64,000 bases of DNA, taken from Annulohypoxylon bovei var. microspora. Taxonomy: Eukaryota > Ascomycota > Sordariomycetes > Xylariales > Hypoxylaceae. Shown in pieces: positions 11,467-23,067 of this stretch (position 1 is the stretch's first letter; each line of letters opens with the position of its first letter). The notes beneath the pieces are model-generated. The model was not told the origin of the DNA. It worked only from the letters and a program-made list of their open reading frames with translations, and searched no databases. Position numbers and translations under genes: made by a program. The DNA lies in NCBI GenBank assembly GCA_022836615.1, contig MU405278.1, positions 130,492 to 194,491 of the forward strand. Reading direction: 5' to 3'.

Positions 11467-13069
11467 GAAGCTGATTATGTAATGCTTCTTAGTACCTAGG
11501 TACTTAGTAGTAACCCCTTACCCCTTTCTCAGGTTCTTAGTCAGCTAGATTAAAGGGGTAATTTTTCAATTATAAGAAATCAACAGAACTGCTAAGTTCG
11601 GTGTCTGTGAACTTATTTATGATTGGTCATAATCAACTATCCAGACTGTAACTCTCGTAGCTCTCGTCGATAGAGGTCGAAAGTACCCTGCTGTGGTAGT
11701 AGCCCTGTAAGCATCGTATGTATATGCACAGCTTGGACTGTTCTAGAGTTCTATGCCTGTATTCCCCGTTAGTGTGTCGTGGGTGGCTATCATAGGATCA
11801 GAAGAGATACAGTATATCCACTTCCTTTATAGAATAAGAATCCTTGCCACCGATGTGACTGTATTGTATGAGTTTTGTTAGAAATATTCTGTATTTAGTT
11901 AGTGAATAATTATCCTCAAGTGACTTACACTTTTCAAGTGTTGTTGATGCGTCTTTTACCATTCCCCTTATAATCATGCCAGCAAAATAGTTCCTCCCCT
12001 TTACACTGACCATCTCCATGATATCAGCAAAAATTATTCACAACGTTGCACACAGCATCGGATGGTTTGCCAGCGGAATATTTCTGAATGGATGGTATTC
12101 GACGTGGCAGGAAAACCTTCTGACTCATGGTGAAATATTGGTTGATAGGTACAGTCATCAACACCCATTCGAAGTCTTCCAAGCATAATTGCGATCAATC
12201 TTCAGCATGTTCATACTTTTTATTTCAAAACCTACCTACTCACCCTTCAGTGCTCGTCCCGGCGATGAAGTCGAAATTGTTACACGGTAGAGGTAAAATT
12301 TTATCCTATAATTGTTATCAGTCATACTTGTACGTTTTTAAATCCTCGGAATACAACGTCAAGGTTAGGCGACATTCGACCATAACAGCCCATGAGAATT
12401 AGTGTGTGCTTCACTTTCGGAGCTAATTAATTATTATGTTATATCCATCATTTGAGTTAATTTGGGAAACATTATATTTCGTCCAATAACCCTCTGATCA
12501 GTTCCATGAGCCTTCTAAGAAAGTAAAAGGACGAGGGGTTCCTAATACCTCCATCATCTAGCTCCTTAGTTAAATGGGGTAGTTTAACTAGGAAGCTCAA
12601 ATTCCCTAGTTATAGAACAATTGAGTGCCATATAGACTCGTCATGCACCGCATTAGCAGCTTGCGAAGAACCTTTGGCGTGAGAATCAGCCATGACACAC
12701 GTAAGAAGTCAAACTTGAAAAAGGGGGTGTTGAGCGGTGCAACATATTGCACTCTTTACAGGCGGTTGACCTTTATATACTGACTTGCAGGATTTCTTAA
12801 ACTGCCTAGGTATCATACAGTTTTGCTAATAATTTTCCAGTAGTAATGTGTGTCTCACGATGGCTTACCTGAGCGTGATGCATACATTGTGACCACCACC
12901 TCCAAGGTCGGGTAACGACTTATTATATTAAATCAAAGTTCGAAGCTCCCTTAGAATTCTCTCTTCCGCCCTTCCACGCTTCTTTCAAACATACTAGAAA
13001 TTCGACTCCCGAGATAAATATTTCAATAAAAAGAGCTCTGGTCGATTCCGTATCAACCCCTCAGCCAAA
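11467..13069. other. Intergenic AT-rich region with hairpins
   Basis: No supported exon. Two short perfect inverted repeats are visible: TTACCCCTTT at 11518-11527 with AAAGGGGTAA at 11552-11561, and AGTTAAA/TTTAACT around 12567-12588. Both could be hairpins or fragments of decayed TIR elements. Several open frames of 70-90 codons look random. Confidence 0.4.
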
Positions 13070-13419
13070 ATGAAGTTAGTAATGATATACGAATTAGATT
13101 CGTTCAGGACATGGTTGACATCGGAAGAAAAAGCGAAAGGTCGGTAAAATGTAATCTTCGAACTGATGGAAAATTCCTCTACTAACCGTGCTTAGAGTTT
13201 AAGGATGGCCACCAGTGGTGGGACATGGGCTCACCAACATCAAGACACTATAGAATAACACTTCCTTCTTCGGACCCTTCCGCATCCTGGAAATATTACG
13301 CAATAATCGAGATTCCTAGTTGGGCATACTTGGCAAGCATGATTGGGGAAAATTCATTGAGAGTTTGGGCAGTTATGAAAAGGCCTGGTATGGAATTTGT
13401 CGATCACCCTGCATACTAA
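13070..13419 (+). CDS. Small hypothetical protein, two exons (97 aa)
   Basis: Exon 1 is 13070-13139 (MKLVMIYELDSFRTWLTSEE...). A 56-nt intron with a CTAAC branch-like site ends in TTAG, and exon 2 is 13196-13419. The product is 97 aa with a Trp-rich centre (GHQWWDMGS) and the end RPGMEFVDHPAY. There is no signal peptide or membrane segment. The donor (GTCGGT) is not canonical, so the model is tentative. The frame joins cleanly to an open second exon. No family recognised; it may be a lineage-specific orphan. Confidence 0.5.
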
Positions 13420-14614
13420 GCTGCCACAACGCCACTTGAAGGACTGATACCTACTACACCGGGAAGATATGGGTTTCACGAACGGTTATCCTGAGGTTTC
13501 TGGGGGGAAATAACGGTGGAAATGGTCTTTATCAAGAAAATGGGGTTTGGCAAGCTGATGAGTGGGCATTGAGACTAAAGCTTGTGTATCGAAATGTAAG
13601 AGGGAAAGAAACGATCACCGAAGGTAGAGAAACTTCAGAACGCACCCCAATCCTAATTATGTACCTCCATCATAGTTGGAATTGTAAAATTCTCTACAGG
13701 AAGACTTGGTTCTTATCCTTTTAACTACCTAGCTTATTGGCATATAGTTACCAATGTTGAATTCTGATTAATTGAGAGTGTTTAAGGACAAAAGCGGATC
13801 ACCCATCACTAGATTTGGTCATTATAAAAGGTAAATGCTAATATAATAACGGAAATGAGGGATGAGCTGAGTAAGATATTAAAGTCAATAAACAAAATGC
13901 GCAAGTATATTGCAAAATTGAGGAGTAGAAACATAAATATGTCGCAATCTGAACAATTTTCATTCTATAGCCCTTTAAATAACTTCCTAAGCTACTGATT
14001 CCGCAATTCACATTTAAATAACTATTACACTAGCTTGCTCACCTAGCTTTTCTCTTCCTTTACATACTATGTCACGGTAGTAGTACCAGTAGTCTTCAAC
14101 CGTGACTCGGCAGCTCTTTGTATTTTCTCGGCACTGTAAACTGAAGTAGCTATCCATTTAGTAGATTGGACCGAGAGCTGGATATATAATTGCAAATCCC
14201 TTTTCAAGACTTGCGTTAGCTGACGATACTTTATATTTCATCTCGTCCTATGACTCGTGGTCAGATATTCTCATGCGTACCGGCTGCCCAAAGCTCTGTC
14301 GAAGTAACGCTTTATGAGGCGTGTTGTGGAATGGATAATATCTTAATATCTGACAGGTGTCAGATGCCTCATTTTGTAAATGCGTAACCACAATAAAGGG
14401 GGGAGGGTCCACTTTATGAGCCAGCAAGTTTTATAACGGCGAGAGGAAGTGACGGCCGAAGCGTAGCTAGCGGGTGTCTTGCCATGGCTGGCTTCCTTAA
14501 CGGCGTCTCTCTCTTGAATAGAAGCTCCCGGAGCCTTTGATACCTCGTTGGATCTGGCCGCCGTGATCGTGAGTCCTCCTTGCATGGGATTGGGAAAAGT
14601 AGCTAGTTTGATAT
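13420..14614. other. Intergenic AT-rich region
   Basis: No convincing coding exon, RNA gene or repeat. The minus-strand frame 14343-14618 overlaps the cyclophilin stop (ATGA) and looks like its 3' UTR read by chance. Confidence 0.45.
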
Positions 14615-15170
14615 TCATCCTGCGAGCGGGTTTGCATGCATGGTGACTTTATCTATCAAGACCTTCTCCTTAGGTCTATTCTTCTTGTCTACCTCGAGCG
14701 CCTCTATTCTGGCTAATGTGACGAGGCTATCGTCTCCAATAAGCTTTCCAAACACAGTGTTGAGACCATCTAGATGCGGCGCTTTATCAAAGATGACGAA
14801 GAATTGCGAGCCATTGGTCCCCGGGCCCTTGTTTGCCATGGATACGATGCCGCGCGCGTTATGTTTAAGAGCTGGTCGGATTTCGTCCTCGAACGTACCG
14901 CCCCATATCGATCGACCGCCTTTTGGGTTATCTGGAGTTGGATTTGCAGGGCCACCTGTCTGGGTCATGAAGCCTGGGATGAGGCGGTGAAATGGGGATT
15001 GATCATAGTAATTCGACGCGCAGAGGGCTAAGAAGTTCTACGGCGTAGTTAGTTACTCGGCATTGTCATAAGTGGGGAGTGATCAGACGTACCTCCGCAG
15101 TCTTAGGCACGCTTTCACAGAAGACCTCGATCTTGAGATCGCCCTGGGTCGTGTGTAAAGTGACGGACAT
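14615..15170 (-). CDS. cyp10: Peptidyl-prolyl cis-trans isomerase, cyclophilin type, PPIL3-like
   Basis: A single-domain cyclophilin of 166 aa in two exons (15093-15170 and 14615-15037, minus strand). It begins MSVTLHTTQGDLKIEVFCES, as the PPIL3/Cyp10 group does. Active-site signatures are present: FHRLIPGFMTQTGGP (catalytic Arg), MANKGPGTNGSQFFV and HLDGLNTVFGKL. The Trp that confers cyclosporin binding in CypA is not at the usual place (HLDGLNTVFG). Members of this group associate with spliceosomes in other eukaryotes; that role here is inference. The intron (15038-15092) is 55 nt. Length matches the family. Confidence 0.96.
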
Positions 15171-18090
15171 ATTATCCTATGTTGAGAGGTGGCATGGGAG
15201 AAGGCGACGGGCGAGCTTCGCATTGACTTGTTGTTGGAAGTTCAAAAAAAGTTGGCGATTCAAGGTTGACGATAAAAGATAAACGATAAACAGATTAGAT
15301 GTGGGGTTACACTTGCTCAGGTGGAGAGTGGAGAGTGGAGGAGACTAAATCGACCAAAATCCAGGGGCCGATGCGGGGCCTATTACCGCCCTAAATTGAT
15401 TTGGCAGGGGCTAGTTAGGGCTGCTAGGTCGTAGCAGCGACGATACGGAATATGTAGTTGTATGCAGGTTCCAAGGTCACGTTTATTGGCCTATCATGGC
15501 CATGTATGTATGTATCATCATACGAAGTACCTCGTCGCTATTTCTTACCTGCAATCTCTACATACCTAGTACCTACATCGTAATAGAATGCATACAAAGG
15601 ACCTCTAAGGGTGAGGGACACGTGGGAGTAACGCCTGCGAATCATCCCATTGTTTCCGGGGACACCTCTTCAACTGGGTTCCCGCAAACTTGATGGCACA
15701 CAGAGAGGGTTGCATCGCTAGGCGGCAATGGCGCATGCAGCTCGCTGTGTATTGGTAGGATTCGGTTCCATACTGTTTATTCGCTGTAAGCACTAGGCGC
15801 AGCTGATGTTGAAGAGTTCGCTTGGGGTAGTTTTGACGAGGACTTAATGCTTGCATCATCGTCTGTTGTCCTTGGCTATTTCGAACTAGGTGTCTAGTAG
15901 GTATGTATTGTTGTTTTTTAGCTTTAATGTTCTGTAGAGAATACTGAAGCTATATTGTAGAAGCTCTAAGTACTCAAAAACTTGATGATACTGGAGAATA
16001 GGAAATAAATAAACATCAATGAGTTCCTTATATACGGGTTAACTCCGACGTCTACGCAAGCCCTACGGTAATAAGATGAGAATTGCAGAGACCAAGCAGG
16101 GGTGGTGTTCAGGATCGTCAGCCTCATCCAGGTTGCCAGGTTCAGGCTCCTACTTCGGCCCCCAAACTAAAGAATCATTCTGTACATAACTAGGTGTAGA
16201 CCTTCTTAAGAGTACACATTTGGGTCTTAAATGCTTCCATGCTCTGTCGCACCTATCCATAGCCTGCCATAGTTACATTTTTGTTTGACCGTGCATAGTA
16301 CTATTCATATTTACCCCTTTTTACATATTACCAAGCTATTTATCTGGAGACTCTTTATCTGTGGACCTTAAGTTATAGATATTGCTTATCGAGCAGTTGC
16401 CGAGGTAAATATTAGATTCAAAAGAGCTTGATTTTAACAGTTGAATTAAAAATAAGGTAGTTACTGTTATATCGTCTACTGTTGAATGCCGTTTCCCTAA
16501 GTAGATTTAAGGTTCTAAGGTTGTAACGACAAGTAACCCTAGCGGTATTAATTATGGCACTGTGATGTTAAGCTAAACTAAGTCCTAGATACCTGGTAAT
16601 GTATGGTCGCTGCTTGAACTTTTCACTAGGTAAATTAGTTTACCTCTGTCGCTTTGTCGTCATTACCGAGATCCTTTTGAACGTTAGAAATGCATGCATT
16701 TTATACTTGCTATACCTATATACCTACCTAGTAGTAGATAAGTTCCTTCTTCAATATGTAGGTAAATACATAAGAACATATTTACTCTTCCAAAAATGAG
16801 AGGATTGAATGAGATGAATGGTTATGTGGAATAGGATCTGCACAATTGGAAAAGAACAAGCATCCATATTTAATCGATCCAGCTCATTTGCTATGTGCAA
16901 AAGAAGTGCCTGGTAAGGCAGGTGTTGGTGGGGACCTAAATTATTGCCCTAAACTTTGGAAGTTTGGATGTACCTTATCGTTGTAACTATCAACTCCACA
17001 CTGTCCATAGTACCTAACCGCCCGAGTCGGAACGGCCGTTAATTGGCTATCACCCTAGGCAATTCAGATGGTGGAAGTTTCCTGGACCTTTGGATGTACA
17101 AGCTGCCAATTTCCCCATTCAGCTTTCAAACCCTCAAATTCTCAGGGCAGGTGGTATCTGTCAGATTTCTCACCTTTCCAGCTTTCTAACACTTCCAACT
17201 CTGGATCAATTTATCCTACGGGTCGGGTTTGTTACCCGAATTTTTAATGACAGGAAGAAACCCCCGACTTGCTCAACAACCATACGGCCAACTTGTGGGG
17301 TTGACATCTTTTAAGGAACAAGGGGAAAAGGACCAATTCGTCAATGTAACTAACCTGCTAACTTACTGCCCGGATTTCACAAGCGAACCTCGCCCATAAC
17401 CTAAATGTTCCCCTCCACACCTGAGCATTGGACCTTTTGACCTTCTTTCGGCTACCGTTATCTGCGTGTGTAGCGGCCTTTTGAAGTTACCTACGTACCT
17501 AGATCATACTGGAGGTTCTAGAAACCGAGCTGCGGACCTGCAAAACCATACCGATTTCAACGTTCGAAATCGAGTTAATCCCCCCTTTGGAAGAAGATCC
17601 ATGAGATATAGTACGCGGCTTGATTTTACTATTCAATCACCGACCGACTCTTTGTCAAAGCGGGCGGACTGTGACCCTCCCTCCCTGCCTGCCGACCTAT
17701 TCATCCTACCTGCCTACCTATAACGCCAGCCAACTTCGCGCGTCCTTACCTCAGCCACCCGGTCTCTATTAGCAACCCAGGTTCAATTGTTACATCCCAC
17801 CTTTGCAATCTCTCGTCCTCCATCTCCTCGAAAGACAGCACTTTGTAGTCACCATCCTCTTAAACGACAATAGTTTCGGTCATAGATTACTCTTATCGCC
17901 GGGCCTGCATACAACCATTACGACGAGTAGCATCTGACATGTAATGCCCGCCATATCCTATTTCGGATTATTACGACATTCGCATTTCGCAAGAAGGCGT
18001 CGGCTCGTAGCCGTCGATGAGGGATAGATGCGCCTAGCCGACGCTGAACCTTTACCTTTTCTCCTACCAGCAACTGCATAAGGCGCGAAC
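15171..18090. other. Long intergenic region, 2.9 kb
   Basis: No exon, tRNA or TIR element supported. The part from about 17700 to 18090 is pyrimidine-rich and probably is the promoter and leader of the arrestin-like gene. Several frames of 60-85 codons lie here without domain character. Confidence 0.45.
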
Positions 18091-19554
18091 ATGGCAGGAG
18101 TATCAGCTTTCGTCCGGGTTTCTGGCCCTCCGAATAGTAGTTTTCTAGTTGGATACCCCGGCATCTCGGCAACCTTGGTGAGTTTCGAAATTCCTTCCAT
18201 CCTTCTGTCTTATTTACCTGATTGATTGTCTGTTTCCGCCTCCTCAGTGTGGGGGTTGTGTGGCGCCGACTTCTAAGACTTGGTATTCACGCGATACCTC
18301 TACTCTATTTAGTTGCCTAACCCAACTAACATCAATACGTACGTAGCCGCGCATCGAGGGAAAGGTTGAGATCAGGCCGTCGTCGGGTTATTCCGCACCC
18401 GTCGCCATCTCCTTAGTGCGAATATGTCTGCAGAGGAGGGAAACAATCCACCCGGCCGCCGAAAATGTAGCCAAACGTCACCTTGGTACACCCCGACGCG
18501 ATACTACCGATGTTGTCGGGAAGGAACTCTTGTTATACCGGTGCGCGACGGGTAGGGAGGCTGAACAGGTTGTGGCGATGGATCTACCGTTTGTTTTATT
18601 CATCCCATTTGGACGAGGCGGCGAGGAGATAAATAGAAGGATACCGCCCGCGTCGTTACAACTTCCGAGCCGGACTGCGGAGACGTTCTATGAACTGGTC
18701 GTGACCGTGCAGCAGGGGCCGAGCGCACAGAATAGATACGCATTCCCCGTACCCTTGCAGCGATACGATACCCTATCGACATTCGGAATGTACAATCGAC
18801 CCGAGCACAAAGTTGCGACCACGGATAACATAGTGACGCTCGGAATCTCGCTTCCAAGATGGAGCTACGGACCCATGGACCCAATAACGGTATATATCAA
18901 ACTAGCGCCGAACCTGGACTGGATGAACAAGGCGAGAAAGGTTACCATACAGAAGATCACGCTCGCGATCGAGGAGGAGATTACGTATAATCACGAAGGG
19001 GACGAACCAACAAAGAAGGTCAATAGATTACAGAAATATACCCAGAACATCGGAACCAAATTACCTGAGGCAGGCTACGTGACGAATATGGGTATCATCT
19101 TTCCTCACAAGGACCTGAGAGACGCGAACGGGATCATCCGAAGGGGACAACCAGCCTTCCCGAATTACGAAGTTACATCATTTACAACCACATCTACACT
19201 CTATAAGATTGAGTTTTACCTAACTATTAAGGTACATATACATTTCAGAACATGGAGGGGATAGTGAAGGGGGATATTTGCAAATTATGGCTAACACTTT
19301 CCAAACCACAGGCGCAGTTAACGTCAGCCCGTGACATAACTCTGCGACAACCTATCGTCATCTGTCCGCTCGATCACCAGGCCTGCAAAGAAGAAATGGA
19401 TGCTATCGAGCAAGCGGCAAAAGACGCTTCATCCGTCGACCCAAACAATCCAATGCTACCGGCGAGAAACATCGTTTTGGCCAGCGACCCCAATGCTATG
19501 GCGACGTTAGGCATATGTTCAGTAGGAGGACAGAAGAAGCCATTGATTGAATGA
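18091..19554 (+). CDS. Arrestin-like (N-terminal domain) protein
   Basis: A fungal arrestin-fold protein of 404 aa. Exons: 18091-18177, 18347-19231 and 19312-19554, all GT-AG, frame kept. It starts MAGVSAFVRVSGPP, then GYPGISATLPRIEGKVEIRP, the first strands of the arrestin N-domain. Conserved blocks such as MDLPFVLFIPFG, PPASLQLPSRTAETFYELVV and ITLRQPIVICPLDH are clear. Alpha-arrestins act as adaptors between plasma-membrane cargo and HECT ubiquitin ligases or in pH sensing. No PPxY motif is seen in this short protein, so direct binding to an Rsp5-type ligase is not supported. The second intron (19232-19311) falls near the join of the two beta-sandwich halves. Confidence 0.88.
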
Positions 19555-20968
19555 AAATAACGACATGTTAATCTGATAAGGGCGGAACGATTTCCTCATC
19601 TGTGACGCGACGGTTTTACTTGGTGTACCATGGCCACCCGAATCGAAACAACGAGCATGCGCTATTGTAACTTTCCGCATACTCAGCTATTCTATCAGCT
19701 TCAGGGTATTCGAAATATTTGTCTTAACTCGAAGCCTCTGTGGATCCGATAGATCGCAATTTCTTCGATGTATCAGGCCGATCTAAAGAGGAACGAGATT
19801 TGAAGCACAACTACTAAAGGAATAGCATGTTAAGTTGGTGCGCAAAAAGGCAGTCGGCCGGCCATATCTCTATACTTATCGAGGGGAGTAGATGTTTAAG
19901 ATATCCACTCGGATTCATGTGTCTTGCCAGCTAATGCAACCATACAAGACATCCTCGGTTCTTCCAGTGGCTTACATGGACAGGTAGACATTGCTTTGGT
20001 GGGATGTTTCTATAATCATAATCGGGAATTTTCAGGGACAGGATGCAAGCATTGGAGTTCTAGGGTCTGCGAATTTGGTTGGAAATGGCTCTGCGCATTT
20101 GGCGGGCATACATGCCGTCGCGACGGACTTTACGGCGTTACGGATATGAAATATTCCCTAAGAACGGCATAAGACCGAAGAACGGGACACAACGCATCGG
20201 ATTCCGGGCGTTTGAGGAGAGTCTAGTCGCTGAGGCGTTCTCGACTTTATTTATCCTCTCCTTTAGCCACAAGCTTGGAAGCGCTATCATGCGCTACCCA
20301 CCGATGGATCACCCTTTTCAAGATCCGGACGAGGCAACGGAGAAGTGAAAAGCGAAGAGTGTCCCGCGTTGCCCCCAAGCTTTCTATCTAAGGAGCTGCT
20401 ACAATATGCAGGTCGTAAGATGGTTGGGATGAGTAGTTGGAATCGCGATTACGTGTACATATATTTGCACCTCTTGAACCGATTTCTACTCTAGGAGGAT
20501 GCGCAGATATGACCGGAGAGAGAGAATGACGAGACATTCTAAAAGTCACAAAGGACTTCGCGTATGTTGTTGATACCATTCATTGCGCAGGCGATAGGAA
20601 GTTTTGATTCAGGCTTCTTGAACAAAGCAACTTAACAAATAGCTTACGCGTTAGTCAATGATAAAATTATTGACGTTATATGTCTTGGGATTTACATGTA
20701 TATGGATGCAGTGCTTTCTTTTTACCTGCTCTTTGAATGTTGATGTAGGGGCAAATACGGAGGCGCTGATTGTCTGTCTGATAGTTAGTGACCTTACCCC
20801 GCCTTCCTTTTCAAATCAAGTCAAAATGTTGAAGTTAAAATAACAAGTGTCTAACAATTTGTGACGTCCTCCTCTCAGCCCTCAGACAGATAGAAACTAC
20901 TAGCGTAGGGATTTCCAAAAAAGAAAAATGACGTGCCATTTGTAGAAAATGACAAAAGATAAATGTGA
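19555..20968. other. Intergenic region upstream of tRNA-Leu
   Basis: No exon supported. The overlapping frames at 19924-20172 and 20079-20348 have no protein-family character. I see no clear repeat. Confidence 0.4.
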
Positions 20969-21090
20969 TGAGAGCTGCAGGATTCGAACCTGCGCGGTTT
21001 CCCATTGCGGGTCAGATGTTCCATGGACTTCAATCTTGAGATTCATAGAGGTCCTAAACACAACGCCTTAACCACTCGGCCAAACTCCCA
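20969..21090 (-). tRNA. tRNA-Leu (anticodon UAG), intron-containing
   Basis: Read on the minus strand, this 122-nt sequence folds as a class II tRNA. The acceptor arm pairs TGGGAGT with GCTCTCA, using G-U wobbles. The D-arm/A-box is TTGGCCGAGTGGTTAAGGCG. The anticodon stem is TTGTG/CGCAA, with loop TT-TAG-G. The variable arm has TGGGAAACC, and the T-arm is GCAGG-TTCGAAT-CCTGC, carrying the B-box. An intron of about 42 nt sits after position 37; it contains CTA, which can pair with the anticodon as usual for eukaryotic pre-tRNAs. The mature length of about 80 nt and the long variable arm fit tRNA-Leu. Removal needs the tRNA-splicing endonuclease, whose Sen54 subunit is encoded 525 bp away. Confidence 0.93.
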
Positions 21091-21615
21091 TTTGGTTGAT
21101 GAAAGTCGACTGCTTATCGGTGTCTATAGAGGAATGACTCTGTTAGTAGAATCGCTAAGTTGATTGGCTAGGTTGGTTTAGGTCAAGTGCGTGGGTTGGG
21201 GGCTGATTAGTGCAAATTTAGATGCAAGTGCCAGTGTGAGTGGGTCTTTTAATACTATGTATGTACAAAATACATCAAAGTGAGTCTACTCAACCTGAAG
21301 TTCTGAACCTCTCAACTCAAACTTTTGATATTCGACAAGACTCGGTTTAGCAAAAAAAGACAGCGACGAATATTGAGACCGAAACTCGAACTGAAAGCCA
21401 AGCTCTCATAATTTCAATACTTCCTACAATCTTACCGATTGGCGTCTTATATAAGGTGGTGAACTTAAAGCTTACAAGCAAAATATTTCAAGTTCGATAT
21501 GTGATATCTTCATACTGAGCAGTCATATACTATCGCACAAACCCTTACTCCCCAAAATTCAAATCACCAGTCCCTTACTCCAACACAACACATAACCACA
21601 TATCACACCCCCAAA
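21091..21615. promoter_or_regulatory. Intergenic promoter region between tRNA-Leu and SEN54
   Basis: A 525-bp spacer between the divergent tRNA-Leu and SEN54 genes. It is AT-rich and becomes CA/TC-rich just before the SEN54 start (cccttactccaacacaacac), a common fungal 5' leader composition. No specific factor site is claimed. Confidence 0.4.
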
Positions 21616-23067
21616 ATGCCCTTTGATGACGAAGACCCCGCACCGTCGTCCGCATCCACCCTCACCCCGGGGGACACCGCCGACGAAGCGCCCTCCCTCA
21701 AGGATGCGCTCGCGGACGAGACCCAGGACTTCCGACTCTTCGCCTCGCTGTTCGACAAGAAGCAGGCCTCGGGCAAGACCCTAAGGCGCGGCGAGAAGGA
21801 CTTCGAGGCCCACGGCACGCGCGCACAGGCCGGCGCCCTCGAGGCCAGCCGCGATGCCATGCACGAGGTCCTGAGCTACACGCGCTCGCACCGGCCGCGG
21901 GACTACAACCGCGGCTGGTATTTTCCGGAGAAGTGGGTTGACGCGCCGGCTAGCGAGGAGGTGGAGGGTGAAAAGGGAGCTGCCCTTTTTGCGAGAGAGA
22001 GGGTGGTGGTGGTTGAGGATGAGATCAAGGGACCGCTCGGCCAGAGCGTGGGGAGGGTTGTTACGGGCCTGGAGGGATATAAAGGATCTCCTGGCTGGCT
22101 GAAGACGTGGCTGTTACCGGAGGAGGCGCTGTACCTTGTTGAGAGAGGATCGTTGGATTTGTGGTGGCCGGCACGAGGGATCGAGGATGTGTTTCCGGCG
22201 AAGAAGGACGAGCCGAGTGAGACTGAAGAAGAAGCCAACAGCTTCGAGGAACACGAGCTTGGAGTACCGCTTAGTTTACAAGCGGCTTACGCACTTCTTA
22301 TCGGCAACGATGGTGAAAGGGGCAAAGTCAGTCTCGAGAAGTACCAAGTCTACGCCAACCTCCGAAGAACAGGCTACAAAATCATGCGGGCCACACGGAT
22401 GCCCTTACCACCACCACTCCCCACCAAATCGCCTCAAAACCTACTACAATGGCTCATCTCCCTCCTCCCCACGCCCTCGAAACCCCACGCCCCGCCCTTC
22501 GGCCCCCTCGTCAAACCAGGCCTCTACCGCTCCTACACCCCGATCTACGCGCAGCTCGCGCTCCTCCCGCGCCACGAGCCCACCCCCCAGCCCAAGGCCG
22601 CCACCCCGCCCCCCGAGGAGCCGTTCAACATCCACTACCACGTCTGGAAGAGCAGCACGGCGTTCCCGAAGACCAAGCCCCCGCCCCCGGACTTCCGCGT
22701 CGCCGTCGCCGACGCCCGCGGCTCCCGCGTGCCGACCCTCGAGCAGCTGTCCGCGCTGCTGGAGGCGCGCACCCCTTGGGACCCGCCCGAGCCCCCGAAG
22801 CAGGGCCAAGGTCAACGGGGAGGAGGGGGAGGCGGCCAGGGCCAGATGTACAAGCGCCTCAAGCACGCGTGGCGCAACGCGGTTGTCGCGGTAGTAGACC
22901 GCGGCTTGATTAGCTACGTGCGCTTCGGCGAGATGGCGTTCGCCCAGGAGAGGCTGTACGAGGGGTTTGGCGGCGGGGCGCCGGGCGGTGGGAAGGGGAA
23001 GAGGGGTGGACGCGGTGGACGCGGTGGACGCGGTGGGAGAGGTGGCGGACGGGGAAGGGGGAGGTGA
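21616..23067 (+). CDS. SEN54: tRNA-splicing endonuclease subunit Sen54 with an RGG-rich tail
   Basis: A structural subunit of the Sen2-Sen15-Sen34-Sen54 endonuclease that cuts introns from pre-tRNAs. The gene is intronless and encodes 483 aa. The N-terminal Sen54 signature LPEEALYLVERGSLDLWWP lies at about residues 166-184, preceded by NRGWYFPEKWVDAP. The C-terminal endonuclease-fold region includes FRVAVADARGSRVPTLEQL and RNAVVAVVDRGLISYVRFGE. Pro-rich and Gly/Gln-rich linkers occur at about 320-350 and 395-412. The protein ends with about 26 residues of repeated RGG/GRG from a 9-bp DNA repeat (about 22990-23065). An RGG box typically binds RNA; this extension is not part of the core family as I know it. 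The coding part is very GC-rich. Start: first ATG in a clear CA-rich leader. Confidence 0.93.
   Translation: MPFDDEDPAPSSASTLTPGDTADEAPSLKDALADETQDFRLFASLFDKKQASGKTLRRGEKDFEAHGTRAQAGALEASRDAMHEVLSYTRSHRPRDYNRGWYFPEKWVDAPASEEVEGEKGAALFARERVVVVEDEIKGPLGQSVGRVVTGLEGYKGSPGWLKTWLLPEEALYLVERGSLDLWWPARGIEDVFPAKKDEPSETEEEANSFEEHELGVPLSLQAAYALLIGNDGERGKVSLEKYQVYANLRRTGYKIMRATRMPLPPPLPTKSPQNLLQWLISLLPTPSKPHAPPFGPLVKPGLYRSYTPIYAQLALLPRHEPTPQPKAATPPPEEPFNIHYHVWKSSTAFPKTKPPPPDFRVAVADARGSRVPTLEQLSALLEARTPWDPPEPPKQGQGQRGGGGGGQGQMYKRLKHAWRNAVVAVVDRGLISYVRFGEMAFAQERLYEGFGGGAPGGGKGKRGGRGGRGGRGGRGGGRGRGR

Noticed and set aside
14343..14618. Minus-strand frame overlapping the cyclophilin stop
   Set aside because: Lies in its 3' UTR, with no start context or domain.
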